A DNA stretch of 64,000 nucleotides, taken from Elysia chlorotica. Taxonomy: Eukaryota > Mollusca > Gastropoda > Plakobranchidae. A program made the translations under genes and the position numbers. The notes below the pieces were generated by a model. It worked only from the letters and a program-made list of their open reading frames with translations. It did not search any database and had not been told where the DNA came from. Location of the stretch: contig RQTK01000163.1 in assembly GCA_003991915.1 (NCBI GenBank), positions 8,825 to 72,824 on the forward strand, read 5' to 3'. Shown one piece after another: positions 25,001-38,982 of the stretch. Numbering within the stretch: position 1 is the first letter of the stretch; the number at the start of each line of letters is the position of its first letter.

Positions 25001-28000
25001 CAGCGCCCACAGGAACAGAATCTTCTATCTATTTTTCAAAATAATCACAAAAAGGTACATCTTGACAAACAGTCAGGGAATGGTTCAGCACCTGCCGGAA
25101 CAGAATATATTTGGTGGGCTTAGATAAATGTTCAGAAGAACAGAGTAGTCTTTTTGCAACAGTCAGGGAATGGTACAGCACCCACAGGAACAGAATGTTC
25201 TATCTATTATTCAAAATAGTCACAAAAGGTACACCTTGACAAACAATCAGGGAATGGTACAGCGCCTGCAGGAACAGAATGTTCTATCTATTATTGAAAA
25301 TAAACACAAAAAGGGAAATTATGACACCACAATCAGAAAGTAATACAGCACCTACAGGAACAGAATGTTCTATCTATTATTCAAAATAATCACAAAAAGG
25401 AAAATCTTGACACCACAATCAGGAAGTGGTACAACACCTACAGAAACAAAATGTTCTATTATTTAAAATAATCACAAAAAGGAAAATCTTGACACCACGA
25501 TTAGGGAGTGGTAAAGCACCCGCAGGGAGACGATATATCATGACAGGGCAACGAAGTTTGATGCCACAATCAGGGAGTGGTACAGCACCTACAGGAACAG
25601 AATATATTTGGCTGGCTTAGATAAATGGTCAGAAGAACAGAGTAATCTTGTTGCCACGATTAGGGAACGGAACAGAATGTTCTATCTATTATTCAAAATA
25701 ATCACAAAAAGGGAAATTATGACACCACAATCAGGGAGTGGTACAGCACCTGCAGGAACAGAATGTTCTATCTATTATTCGAAATAATCATAAAAAGGAA
25801 AATTTTGATACCACAATCAGGGAATGGTACAGTACCTGCAGGAACAGAATGTTCTATCTATTATTCGAAATAATCATAAAAAGGAAAATTTTCATACCAC
25901 AATCAGGGAATGGTACAGCACCTGCAGGAACAGAATGTTCTATCTATTATTCAAAATAGTCACAAAAAGGTACATCTTGACAAACAATCAGTGAATGGTA
26001 CAGCACTTGCAGGAACAGAATGTTCTATCTATTATTCAAAATAATCACAAAAAGGGAAATTTTGACACCACAATCAGGGAGTGGTACAGCACTTGCAGGA
26101 ACAGAATGTTCTATCTATTATTCAAAATAATCACAAAAAGGGAAATTCTGATACCACAATCAGAAAGAAATAGTATACAGCACCTACAGGAATGGAATGT
26201 TTTATCTATTATTCGAAATAATCACAAAAAGGGAAATTCTGATACCACAATCAGAAAGAAATAGTATACAGCACCTACAGGAATGGAATGTTCTATCTAT
26301 TATTCAAAATAATCACAAAAAGCGAAATTATGAAACCACAATCAGGGAATGGTACAGCACCTGTAAGAACAGAATGTTCTATCTATTATTCAAAATAATC
26401 ACAAAAAGCGAAATCTTGACACCACAATCATGACAGGGCTACGATTATGGCATTATTGCTTTTTTTGTTTTGTTTTAATATTGTTGCTCTTGTTGTTTTT
26501 TTTACCCACCTGTGAGATGAGTGACACCAGACACAGCGAGATGGAACAGGCCTGGAGGTAGCGCAGGTAAACCCAGGCTGTGACCGCCCCGAGCTCTCGG
26601 TGCTCCTGCTTGATCAGCTTGGCTTTATCCTCGCCTTGGTCTGGTCGTCGTAGGGGATAAGATAAGTTAGGATAAAATAGAGATATGTTAAGGTAAACTA
26701 GAGATAAGTTAAGATAGAATAGAGAAAAGTTAAGATAAACTCGAGATAAGATAAACTAGAGATAAGTTAAGATAAACTCGAGATAAGATAAACTAGAGAT
26801 AAGTTAATATAAACTAGAGATTAAAGTAAAGTGTTGTTGCTTAGCGTCCAACATCAGCACGATATAGACTTTAGTGTCTGAGAAGTTTACACAGAGACAG
26901 TGCGGGGATACCATGACTTTGTCTCAGCCAGTCAGATTAAACTGACACCAACCCAACCAGTAGGGGAGGAAATCACCAGAGAGGGCTCGAACCACGAACC
27001 TTCAGAGTCAAAACCTGATATTCTACCCCAAGGCTAGCAGCAAAACAGCAAAAAACCATGTATATTCTTCATATTAACATACTATCAATCGTTAATGACA
27101 CATATTGACTTAAAACTTCTTATTACAGTATTGAAAACTATAAATATACCCAAGGAGGTCATGCTTTATTACATGGTTAAAATACTTAGAGAACCCGAAC
27201 TGCGCACCTGCAGAGGTTCTGTTGAGAGCCTCTTCCTCCCCGGCCTTGTTTGCAAAAAAACCATGTATCTTCTTCATATTAACATACCATCGATAGTTCA
27301 TGACACATGTTGACTTAAAACTTTTTAATAAAATATTGAAAACTATAAATATACCCAAGGAGGTCTTGCTTTATTAAGTGGTTAAAATACTTAGATAACC
27401 CGAACTGCGCACCTGCAGAGGTTCTGTTGAGAGCCTCTTCCTCCCCAGCCTTGTTTGCAAAAAAACCATGTATCTTCTTCATATTAACATACCATCGATA
27501 CTTCATGACACATGTTGACTTAAAACTTCTTATTACAGTATTGAAAACTATAAATATACCCAAAGAGCTCTTGCTTTATCAAATGGTTTAAATACTTAGA
27601 GAACCCGAACTGCGTACCCGCGGAGGTTCTGTTGAGAGCCTCTTCCTCCCCAGCCTTGTTTGCAAAAAAACCATGTATCTTCTTCATATTAACATACCAT
27701 CGATAGTTCATGACACATGTTGACTTAAAACTTCTTATTACAGTATTGAAAACTATAAATATACCCAAGGAGGTCTTGCTTTATCAAATGGTTAAAATAC
27801 TTCGAGAACCCGAACTGCGTACCTGCGGAGGTTCTGTTGAGAGCCTCTTCCTCCCCAGCCCTGTTCGCCTCGTCCACAGCATCCTCATTGCTGGCCTCCG
27901 TCATCACCGACATCGCCGACATTTTCCGACCTCCGCTCGCGAGGTTTGCCAGCTGACCTGGCACGCTCAGTTGGGACTGCCGAGACAACAAAGGGGAATA

Positions 28001-28795
28001 ATGAGTCCAGGAATGCTGCGATACAATAGTATAACTCAACGGAGTCACATTGCGTATATGTATGGATTGAAAGAGACGTTTTATTAGAAAAATAAAAGGC
28101 TGATGTTTTCAATTATATCTGAATTGGTTCCAAAGGTATACATTTTGGACAAACTCTCAAAATAGTGCAATTTCATTAGAAGTGTTGGAAAATTACTGTG
28201 ACTCTCTTGAGCTAAAAGAATGTTGAATTTTTCACCAATCATTCCAAACTTAAGCAAAATTACAACAAGTAAAACTATATAATTTTGGTAAGTAATAAAA
28301 AGACAGGTGATACTGAGAATGAAAGCAAGATTTTTAGTGTTTATAAGGTAATGTAATCAAATATTTTTTCTTTACATTATTGATTCCTAAATATTTCAGT
28401 TTTAAAAAAAAATAAAAAAATGAACCAAGTAAAACTTCTTTTCAAAACATTAAGGAGCATCATTTTCATAGATAAAATTATAAAGGTATGTTAAGAGCCA
28501 TTGATTATCATATTATCCCATTTTCAAAGAGGATTGAAAAAGCTAAGGAGGGATATCAATTATGAGTACATCATTTATAAATTGGAATTCTTTTTTGTTA
28601 CAAATTGACTGATGTACTTATCAAGATGTTCCATTGCAATGCACAAACCTTTAGAATAGCCAAAAAAAAACTTTGATGTAAAATATTTACTTAAAAAAAA
28701 AAAAAAAACTGAATATTATACAACATGTAAATACTTAAATTAAGTTATTTAAAACAAACCCAAACTGTATTGAAAGCATAAACAACCACATAATT

Positions 28796-28849
<54 letters not shown>

Positions 28850-31800
28850 AATATAAGGGAGTAAGAAAATGAAATGTATATCTATATCTTGAGGCAAAAT
28901 TAAAGTGTCTCACTAAAAAAAAAAAAAGTAAGCTTAGAGTTTTTTTGAAAAAGGGAAAAATTAGTTAAACAATATTAACCAAAATAATAATTATTGAAAG
29001 AGTGATGCGCAGGTTAATATTATTATTGTTACTACTACTAGAAGAAAAAACGCAATTAGACCAAAACAACGAATGTGTTAAAATTGTGATTCAAGAATTA
29101 AAACCACACAGTGTGTAAAAGTAAAAATTGATTAAAAACAAAAGTGTAAAAATGGCTCCACAGGGTCCACGCGGGGTTGTAAAGAATATATACTTACAAA
29201 GTGTCTAAGAAACTAGCAGGAAGAAAATATGGAATGCATGGTTGTGAGGTGGTAAGCTAAACACACAGGTTAAAGACAAATTTCATTTGGAAGATTAAAA
29301 AAAAAAAAAAAAGAAAAGAGGAAAAGGGAATATTGGTAAAAGGAAGCCAACAAAATTTCAAAAGAAAAATATTTGGCTTCAAAAAAGGGGAAAATTATCT
29401 TATGTAAAAGATTGGATTAATTTTGGTATTCAAAGATGTAAAACGCATAAAACTATTTTTTGACCCTGTTGTCTTCTAACATTTTACATTTCTTTTGCAT
29501 TTTCAAAAAGCTAAATAAGTTTTAAAAATATGGTATATCTATTCAATTTTGGATGTTCAACGAAGTGCTAAGGCATCAAATGAAAACCCTGCTCTGAGAT
29601 ATACCCTCAGGGTGGACTGGATATATGCAACGAATAACAAAGTCAAACTAACCAACTTTTTATTCCTCCGAATACCTATTTTCTTAACCAATCAATGCTT
29701 AAAGTTAAAGATCTTCACAATCACATGTATTATAAGTGGTGCAAGATTATCGCATTACTAAATAGTTGAAAACCATAGACCAATGCCACAAGGAATAGAA
29801 GTAAGTATTCTTCAATTGTTTGTGTTGTATAATCCCTACCCTTAGTAGTAAACCCACAACCATGCTCATGTGCCTTGCATCCAGTTCAAAAAATTACAAT
29901 ATCAAATATCTCTTGGTACTTTTTCCATTCAGAGATGAATTTGTTAATCTAAAAATCTATCAAGCTTTTTAAAAGAATAATAGGAGATAGATAATTGCGT
30001 GGAATCACTTTCCTTAGCATTGTCAGGGGATTGAATTTTTTTTCAAAATAGTATCACATTATGTTTTTAGAAAGGAAATAGGCAGAGGGAAAAGGGGGAG
30101 GGGGAGGGGGGAGGATAAGGAAAAGCTTATTTTCTATATTTTTCCCCTTTCCTTTAAACTTTGTACAGCCTTGATGGTTCCAAATTCTTATGCTTTTGAA
30201 AATATTATGAAATGGACGGGGAAATGTTATCAACTTTCTAATGTCTAAGAAAGATCTACTATTGCTTTCTATACAAAAGCCATCTATGTTTATGAATATG
30301 ATCCAATTCTTGGACATACTACTTATTTGAACCAGTGCCCAGACAAATGAAGGGTGCTGAGACAAAAGCAGTTTTGTAAAAATTGTTGAAACATCTTAAA
30401 CATGGATCTGTTCACCAACATTATAATTGTTTTACTTACTTTTTCCTTGTCCTTATCATTTTGAAGAAGAATTTAAAAAAAAAAAAAAAAAAAAGCAGAA
30501 AAAAATATTTTAGACTTACGCTATACTTTGATTTGGTTCATAAATATAGAGAGGAGGCCTGAAATAAATAGTCAATAAAATTACTCTTTCTTAGTCCATG
30601 ATAACTATAAAGTTCTCACCAACTTTCTCATTTAATTCTTAAAGAAGACCTATTTACCTCTTGTATTTTCCATCTAGTGCAAAAAAAGGGAGGGGGGGCA
30701 ATCATTTTTCTTTCACATCTTCTTACATAGAGGGGATATTTTTCGACACCTTAGGTAATCGCAGAGACCAAAATCGTTTTGTGTATTGATCATTTTTCCA
30801 CTGATATCTAAATATCAATATTTATCAAGGTTGTCAAGGTTACAAGCAGGTTGAGAGGAAAGGAAAAAAAATGGGTTAGGCTTCAGAGTCAAATGAACCA
30901 GAAACGACTTATAAATTAATATTAGCAAGAAGGCTAAACCTAGATAGAGAGAGAGGTGTTATAGGTGGTTATGCAAACCTTTCTTGCAATGGTCTTCGCT
31001 TTGCACCTGAATTGAGATATTAAGAGATATGCACAGGTCGTTTGGGTGAACCAGGCAATCTGGATGGTGATTTCACAAGGGGTTTTGTTGTTACTCAGAA
31101 AAAAAAGTTATGAGATTTCTGCTTTATACCATAATCTAACCAGGTTGACAAGCACATGCACGTCGCACAATGTGAATAATAGATAATTATATGTATGTAT
31201 AAATGTAACTCCTCGATCAGCACATGCATGCAGCACAACCTGTGCTTAGAGGGATTGATACAAAGTTGGATTTTACACGGGCTAGTAACAAAGGATATGC
31301 AGAAAAAGTGGGGCCCTTAAACCAAGTTCTACATTTCAGGACACCATCTTTAGAAGATTAAAAACAGAATAAAGATTAATGTGAGGCACTTTGTCACCAT
31401 TTTGAGAAAATTATAAACACAAATATAATTTTTTATCTAAAGAATCATGTGAGGCACTTTGCCATCCTCTTGAGAAGATTAAAAACTCAAATACAAGTTT
31501 TTTTATATAAAGATTAATGTGAGGCAATCAAAACCCAAAGGGGGGCGAGCTTGTGCAAGTGGTAGAGTATTAGGATCCTGATAGGAAGGTACCCATTTAA
31601 AAATTTATTTTGGTAGATTTCGGCCCAAAATGGTTGGGACTGTCATTATAATGTGACTCGAGCCATGGTATCCCCGCACTAGCTCACACGTAGATCATTG
31701 TACCCTCCTGATTTGGGGTTGGCGTGCCATGTGTTTCCACGCTAAACGATCCTGCGCCAGACTAAGTTCCACATGTAGCTGGGTCCCTGCCCACTCTTTT

Positions 31801-34800
31801 ATGTCGCCGTACCACTTTCTGCTGGGTCTATCTTTCCCTTTTCTTCCTTCCTTTCTGCGTGTTAAGATTGTTTGACAGTAAGGCTGTCATGCCTTGCTGT
31901 GTGCTCAAGTGTGGAGGCAGGTAAAATTGTCGGACTCCATGTCTTGGGAACTGTTGCCATATAGAAATCTCATTTGGAACCTTTAAGCCGTAAAACTAGG
32001 AGGGAGCTTTGCTTCACCTGCCAAAGAACTAAAAACCCAAGGAAACAATTAGCTCAGTAGGTAGTGCTCTTGAATATGACAGACTAGAGGTCTGAGACTG
32101 GAACCTCAGCTGATGCCCCAGTCTCCAAATATGGGTGATTCAAATTCTTCAGGAAACCAATGACGCTTGAAACTTATCAGAGATTACAAACAAGCTTAAG
32201 TACTGGAATTCTTTTACCACGCCACAACATTTAGGTTTCAAATAATCAAATTCAAAGTCCATACACAGAAAGATTTAAAAAATAAGCAGACAATGTCAGT
32301 TATGGGTACAACGACAATCATTGTCCGTGCCACTTCAAGATTTCTGTCATGCCAAAGTGTACGGAAATGCTTAATGAATATCACACTGTAACGAAGTTAG
32401 TTCCGTATGCAGCTGGTCACTACAGCCTTTTTATAATAATCATTGTTCAATATGTGAAGCAACCAGGAGAAATCAGGCACTAGTCCGAATTGGACCGTTT
32501 AAGTTATTTGTAGTGTGTTAAGCATCCTTAACGCAATTTAAGACGTCAAAAGGAATTACCCCTCTATCACTTCTTGTAACAGAGTGAATTATTTCCATTT
32601 GAAAATGGAGAAAGGTCAAAATGGATTCATTTTTCATTAACGTTTACATGTATTTTTCTAACTCTAGTTGTGTTTGATTTATTGTGTCCCTCAGTTGCTA
32701 AGTTGTGTGTATTCCTCTCTTTATTATTACATTTTCTAATTATAGAGGGCTCTGGTTCAAAACTTGTATGAGTGACTTGTGCTTGGTTCAACGTGGTTGC
32801 TTCATCTATGTTAGTGGAACAAATAAAACAGTCACTTGAAGGTGTTTAGATGCCTAATAGGCAATCTAATTGATTTCATTTTTGTTTTGATTTATAAAAT
32901 GGAATAAATTATCTACAGTGCACTCAATGTGCCTTAAACATAGGAAGACAAACATTGATATGACTCTGGGTGTATGCCACTCAAGTATCACGTCACTTTA
33001 ACATTCCAAAAACAAAAAGGGAAGAAGAAAAAAAGTAAAATCTATTCTGGAAAGTTGGACAAAGTCTAAAGCAAGAAACCACAACAGATTTACAACTTGG
33101 TACACGTAGCCGTAGTGCATTTATAGAGCTATGAGATGGGTAGAAGATAATATAGGTCAGTCTCTTCACGAACGAGCAGCATCACACCAGGTTGATGCAG
33201 CGTGAGAGAGTTGGTTTAGACATAAAGAGCATACCAAAGTTTGAAGGATTGGCATGTCATCGCAGGCCAGTGATCAAGAAGCTTCCTCATGAACAATCCA
33301 AACATGCTTTAGAACATATATGAGAGAGAGAGAGAAACATCTTCTTACAAAGAGGGGATATTTTTTTTACTCCTTAGGTAATCGCAGATACTAAAACCGT
33401 TTTGTGTATTAATCCTTTTTCACCTGACATCTATATATTTATCAAGATTGTCAAGGTTACAAGCAGGTTGAGAGGAAAGGAAAAAAAAATGGGTTATGCT
33501 TCAGAGTCAAAGGAACCAGAAACGGTTTATAAATTAATATTAGCAAGAAGGCTAAACCTAGAGAGAGAGAGAGAGGTGTTATAGGTGGTTATGCAAACCT
33601 TTCTTGCAATGGTCTTCGCTTTGCACCTGAATTGAGATATTAAGAGATAATGCACAGGCTGTTTGGATAAACCAGGCAATCTGGATGGTGATTTCACAAG
33701 GGGTTTTGTTACTCAGAAAAAAAAGTTATGAGGTTTTTGCTTTAAACCACATTGATGAGCGCATGCATGTTGCACGATGTGAATAATAGATAATTATATG
33801 TATGTATATGTGTAACTCCTCGACAAGCACATGCATGCAACGCATTTTGTGCTTAGAGAGATTGATACAAAGTTGGATTTTACACAGGCTTGTAACAAAC
33901 GATAATAAGCAGACAAAGATGGACACTTAAAACGAGTTCTAAATTTCAGGACACCCTCTTTAGAACATTAAAAACAGAAACACAATAATTTTTATATATA
34001 TAAAGATATGTGAGGGACTTTGCCACCGTCTTGAGAAGATTAAAAATTCAAATACAAGTTTTTTGTTATATAAAGATTAATGTGAGGCAATCAAAAGGGG
34101 GCGAGCTTGTGCAAGTGGTAGAGTATTAGGATCCTGATCGGAAGGTACCCATTTCAAAATTTATTTTGTTAGATATCGGCCCCAAATGGATGGGCGGTGT
34201 CATTATAATGTGACTCGAGCCATGGTATCCCCGCACTAGCTCACACGTGGGACATTGTACCCTCCCGATTCGGGGTTGGCGTGCCATGTGTTTCCACACT
34301 AAACGGTCCTGCGCCAGTCTGTGTTTCACATGTAGCTGGGTCCCTGTCCACTCTTTTATGTCGTCGTACCACTTCCTGCTGGGTCTGCCTTTCCCTCTTC
34401 TTCCTTCCATTCTGCCTGTTAGGATTGTTTGAGCAAGGCTGTCATGCCTTGCTGTGTGCTCAAGTGTGGAGGCAGGTAAAATTGTCAGACTCAACGTCTT
34501 GAGAACTGTTGCCATATAGGAATCTCATTTGGAACCTTTGAGCTGTAAAACTAGCAGAGATCTTTGCTTCACCTGCCAAAGAACTCAAAACCCAAGGTAC
34601 CAAATAGCTGAGTAGGTAGTGCTCTGGAATATGACAGGCTAGAGGTCTGAGACTGGAACCTCAGCTGATGCCCGTCTCCAAATATGGGTGATTCAAATTC
34701 TTCAGGAAACCAAGGACATTTAAAACTTATCACAGATTACAAACAAGCTAAAGTACTGGAATTGTCTTATCACACCACAACATGTAGGTTTCAAATAATC

Positions 34801-35772
34801 AAATTTAAAGTCCATACACAGAAAGATTTAAAAAATAAGCAGACAATGTCAGATATGGGTACAACGACAATCATTGTCCGTGCCACTTCAAGATTGATGT
34901 CATGCCAAAGTGTACGGAAATGCTTGATCACATATGCATAGCACACGTTAACAAACTTAGTTCAGTACGCAGCTGATCATTTCAGCCTTCGATAATAATC
35001 ATTGTTCAATATGTGAAGCAACCGGGAGGAATCAGGCACAAGTCCAAATTGGACCGTTTCGGTTATTTGTAGTGTGTTAAGCATTCTTAACGCAGTTTAA
35101 GACGTCAAAGGGAATTACACCTCTATCACTTCTTGTAACAGAGTGAATTATTTTCATTTGAAAAAGGAAAAAGGTCAAAATGGATTAGATTTTCTAGTTA
35201 TAGAGGGCTCTAGCTCAAAACTTGTATGAGTGACTTGTGCTTGGTTCATCATGGTTGCTTCATCAATGTTATAGGGAACAAATAAAACAGTCACTTGAAA
35301 GGTGTTTAGATGCAATCTAATTGATTTCATTTTTGTTTTGATTTATTAAATGGACAAAAAATATATTATAGTGCACTCAATGTGCCTTAATCTTTAGAAG
35401 ACAAACATTGATATGACTCTGTGTGTATGCCACTAAAGTATCAGGCCACTTAAACATTCTAAAAACAAAAAAGGGAGAAAAAAAGTAAAACCTACTCTGG
35501 ATAGTTGTACAAAGTCTAAAGCAAGAAACCACAACAGATTTACAACTTGGTACACGCAGCTGTAGTGCTTGTACAGAGCTATGAGATGGGTAGAAGATAA
35601 TATAATAAGAGTCAGTCTCTTCACGAACCAGCAGCATCATATCAGGCTGATGCAGCGTGAGAGAGTTGGTTTAGACATAAAGAGCATACCAAAGTTTGAA
35701 GGATTGGCATAGTACCGGTATGAGAGGCTAGTGCTCAAGAAGCTTCCTCATGAACATGCTTTAGAACATATA

Positions 35773-35820
<48 letters not shown>

Positions 35821-35858
35821 CTGATAAAAGAGAAAAGGAGAGAGAGAGAGATAGAGAT

Positions 35859-35889
<31 letters not shown>

Positions 35890-38833
35890 TGAGAGAGAGA
35901 GAGATAGAGAGAGAGCCATGCTGTTGATACGAAAAGTGGCTGAGAGTGAGAGAGCGAGGGAAGGGAAGTAACTACGGTGGAACAACTGACCTGGGAGGAG
36001 GAGGAGGGTCGTGTTGCCATGGTGATTTCATGACTGACCTGACTGCCTCCACTATGCTTCCTCTCCAGGCCAAGCCAGTCTCCGCTACCACCGCCGGCGT
36101 TTCCGGCAGTGCTCAGTGATTCTTGTTTGTGGCTGTTTGACCAGAAACAGTTGATAGGTTAGTTTCATACATAAAGTGTTACAAGAACACTTTCTGTTTA
36201 CAGTGAAATCAGTTTTACTTTTTGGTTGTAATGTAAAAAAAAAAAAATTTTAAAAAAAACAGCTTCGTTTTAAGTCGTTTCAATAGTTTTAGTGCTAAAA
36301 ATATTAGAAAATGATAAAATAAAAATTAATATAAAAGGAGAAAAAAAATATCAGTTTTTGTTCTTTTTCTACTGGTTGACAGATAAGACAAATAGACAGG
36401 ACAAAGGGACTGTACCGCACTTTCTACCCAGCACCCATTCGCCTGGGCAAGGCGAAGATTACTGTGCTCTACCAGAGTCTATATGTCCAATATGTTAGTC
36501 TCAAGCAAGATCTAGATTTGTGACAGTCCCTCTAATCTGTTTCCACCTTATTCCCTCAGTTACTAACATCCTCTCTTGTCCCTAGATCTAGCTCTGTCTG
36601 TTAAAGCCTCTATAGTTCGTGGACTGCCTTATAGGTTTCATAATAATAATAATATTTTTGACTTAAAAGTAGAGTTAACTGTATTTAAGGAAATCATGAT
36701 TGAAGTGAAAATGATGGCTTACATCATATCATGGGCTTTGGCGTCCCGAATAGCTTTCCTCCAGGTCTCGTAGAGCTCGGGGTCAAACTTCTTCACCTCC
36801 CCTACTTTGCCATGAAAATGGACATGTCCATTGGCCATCACAATAACCTGTAGAAAGAAAAAAAAATGGACGTGAGTCTAATTTCAAGCAGGTATTAAGG
36901 AAAAAAACAATTTTTCACTGATTATGTCAAAGGTAGCAAAAATGATTTAGGCCAAAATTGTAGCACAATGATAAATATAGGGCTACTGGAAGACAAGGAG
37001 AAATTTTGTGTAAAAGGACAGCATGTTTCCTTGTTATAGTTAAATTTCTTTTAATTAAAAAAAAGGATGTAATGGCATCTCATTTTCATTCATCACATTG
37101 AAGATGACTAAACTTGAAAGTAAAAAAAAATTGCTTTTTTTAGGTTCGTTTGTTACATAGAACTTGCATATTTCAAAATTGTGTGTGATTAAGCATATTG
37201 ATTTTGTAGAGAAATTTAAAGAAAAAAAAAATCTACGATGTACTAAACATCACAGTCACAACAAAAATCTATAAGAAAGACCTTAAAAAAAAGGATTAAA
37301 AATAACAGACAGTTGTGTAATAACCACTGAAAAAAAAATAATGATATAAATAAACAAATAAATAGGCGTCACTTTAAAAGTTCTTGCACACTAATATTTC
37401 TTCTCAATGCTCTGTCTCACCTGATGAGCATGGGTCAAGGCCTGGAGGTAGTGGGTTACCATGACGACAGTCTTGCTGCGCTTGACGAGCCGTCGCATTA
37501 TGGCTTCCTCCAGAACCTGCCTCCCGACATGACTGTCTAGCGCAGACAATGGGTCGTCCTGGGGGGACAGGATCAAAGGTTTAATTCAAATAAATGACAG
37601 AGTTTGTGTTGTTTCTTGGGTTTCATAACTCAACGGATTAACATCGCATACATGTAAGAGGTGAGTAAACATTATTTGAAATATAAAAAGCATAAGTTTT
37701 CAAACCTGAAAAAAAAAATAAACTCATTGTATCTTTACTGGCTCAAAACATATTCAAAAACCCTAAAAATAGTGCGATTTCATGAGGATTTCTGGAAAAA
37801 TACTGCAAGTCCATAGAGTCAATGTCCATTCTGAGACAATTGCAGACGGGTCCCCAGACTAAGGTCTGACATTTACATCCTACCACACAGAAACAAGGTG
37901 GGGACATACTAGGACCTTTTAATCAGTCTCGCATGATACTGTCCAAAACACAAGCCAGTGAGTGAGTTGGTAACCAAATGTCCAACATCAGCAGCAAGGC
38001 TTACATTGTGGACAGGATCCAAGATTAATATTTGAAAATTTTACCTACTGTCATAAAGACACAAAGTGGGGATATAATTATAATCTCACATTATACTGTC
38101 ACCAACCAAAGTGAGTTGGTTTCTTAACATCCAACGTCAGCAGAGTACGGATCCCAAGACAAATGTCTGACAATTTTACATGTTGCTACACAGAGACAAG
38201 ATAGGGATTCTAGGACTCCTGTCTCAGCCGATCACATTATACTGACACAAACCCATACTAACCCAAACGTAAACAAATTTGTAGAAGTTACATGATCAAT
38301 CATTGAGTCGCCTCTTTCGCCCAGCTAGCTAAGTAATTACTGACATCAATTCACATACAAAATAACCCAGGAGCATTCACTCACCAGCAACACAAGTTCT
38401 GCCTCAGAGTACAGCGCCCTTGCTATGCTTACACGCTGCTTCTGACCTCCACTTAAGTTCACACCCTAAAACAAGAAAAACGGGAAAATTATAACATTGT
38501 AAGTGTGGGGAAAAAGTGCATTGTGTGTTAATACTTTGTCACAGTACAAAGAAAAAAAAAAGGCTGCCTTTGTGGGTGTGTAAAACAGTAAGCAATTTTT
38601 GTTTTTATTTTGCTACAACAAATTTATGTAAAATATTTTTACTATCCAACTTAACTTCAAATGAAAAAGAAGACTGTTTATCTTGAATATGTCTGCAAAC
38701 CTCAGCTGACCAACTAGTGGGTCCAATTTCATTTGGTTCCAAATTTGTCCACCCTGTTTCTGAATGTCTGTTTGAGCTTTTTTAGAACAAAAAATTAAAA
38801 TAATAAAAATAAAATGATGATGATAATAATAAT

Positions 38834-38867
<34 letters not shown>

Positions 38868-38899
38868 GCAACAACAATAACAATAACAATAACAATAAT

Positions 38900-38931
<32 letters not shown>

Positions 38932-38947
38932 AAATTAATAATAATAA

Positions 38948-38982
<35 letters not shown>

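Larger units (their letters stand above)
30716..35775 (+). repeat. Tandem duplication of a 2.6 kb unit
   Basis: The unit starts at catcttcttac. Copy A runs from 30716 to about 33337 and copy B from 33338 to about 35775. Marker blocks recur in order, such as gaggcaatcaaaa...gggggcgagcttgtgcaagtgg, ggtttagacataaagagcat and catgctttagaacatatatg. The copies differ by scattered substitutions and indels, so the event is not very recent. Confidence 0.92.
27977..35990. other. Largest SUR intron (8.0 kb)
   Basis: AT-rich intron between exons 19 and 20. It contains a (GA)n run, a 2.6 kb tandem duplication with LINE and SINE remnants, and another GA-rich run next to exon 19. I see no other coding sequence in it. 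Confidence 0.7.

Noticed and set aside
24381..26433. Several repetitive frames (YHSLIV- and YSTCRNR-type)
   Set aside because: They run through the exon 22 junction array and have no start, splice or family support as separate genes.
24240..26440. CRISPR-like regularity of the repeat units
   Set aside because: The units are diverged copies of an exon junction in an animal gene with no unique spacers, so it is not a CRISPR array.
27110..27768. Three similar 82-residue frames, as if a small gene family
   Set aside because: They are translations of the repeated intron plus the copied end of SUR exon 20. Only the segment at the exon edge is coding.
30054..30365. 103-codon minus-strand frame in the large SUR intron
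   Set aside because: It has no motif, includes a G-rich simple stretch read as Pro, and shows no splice evidence.
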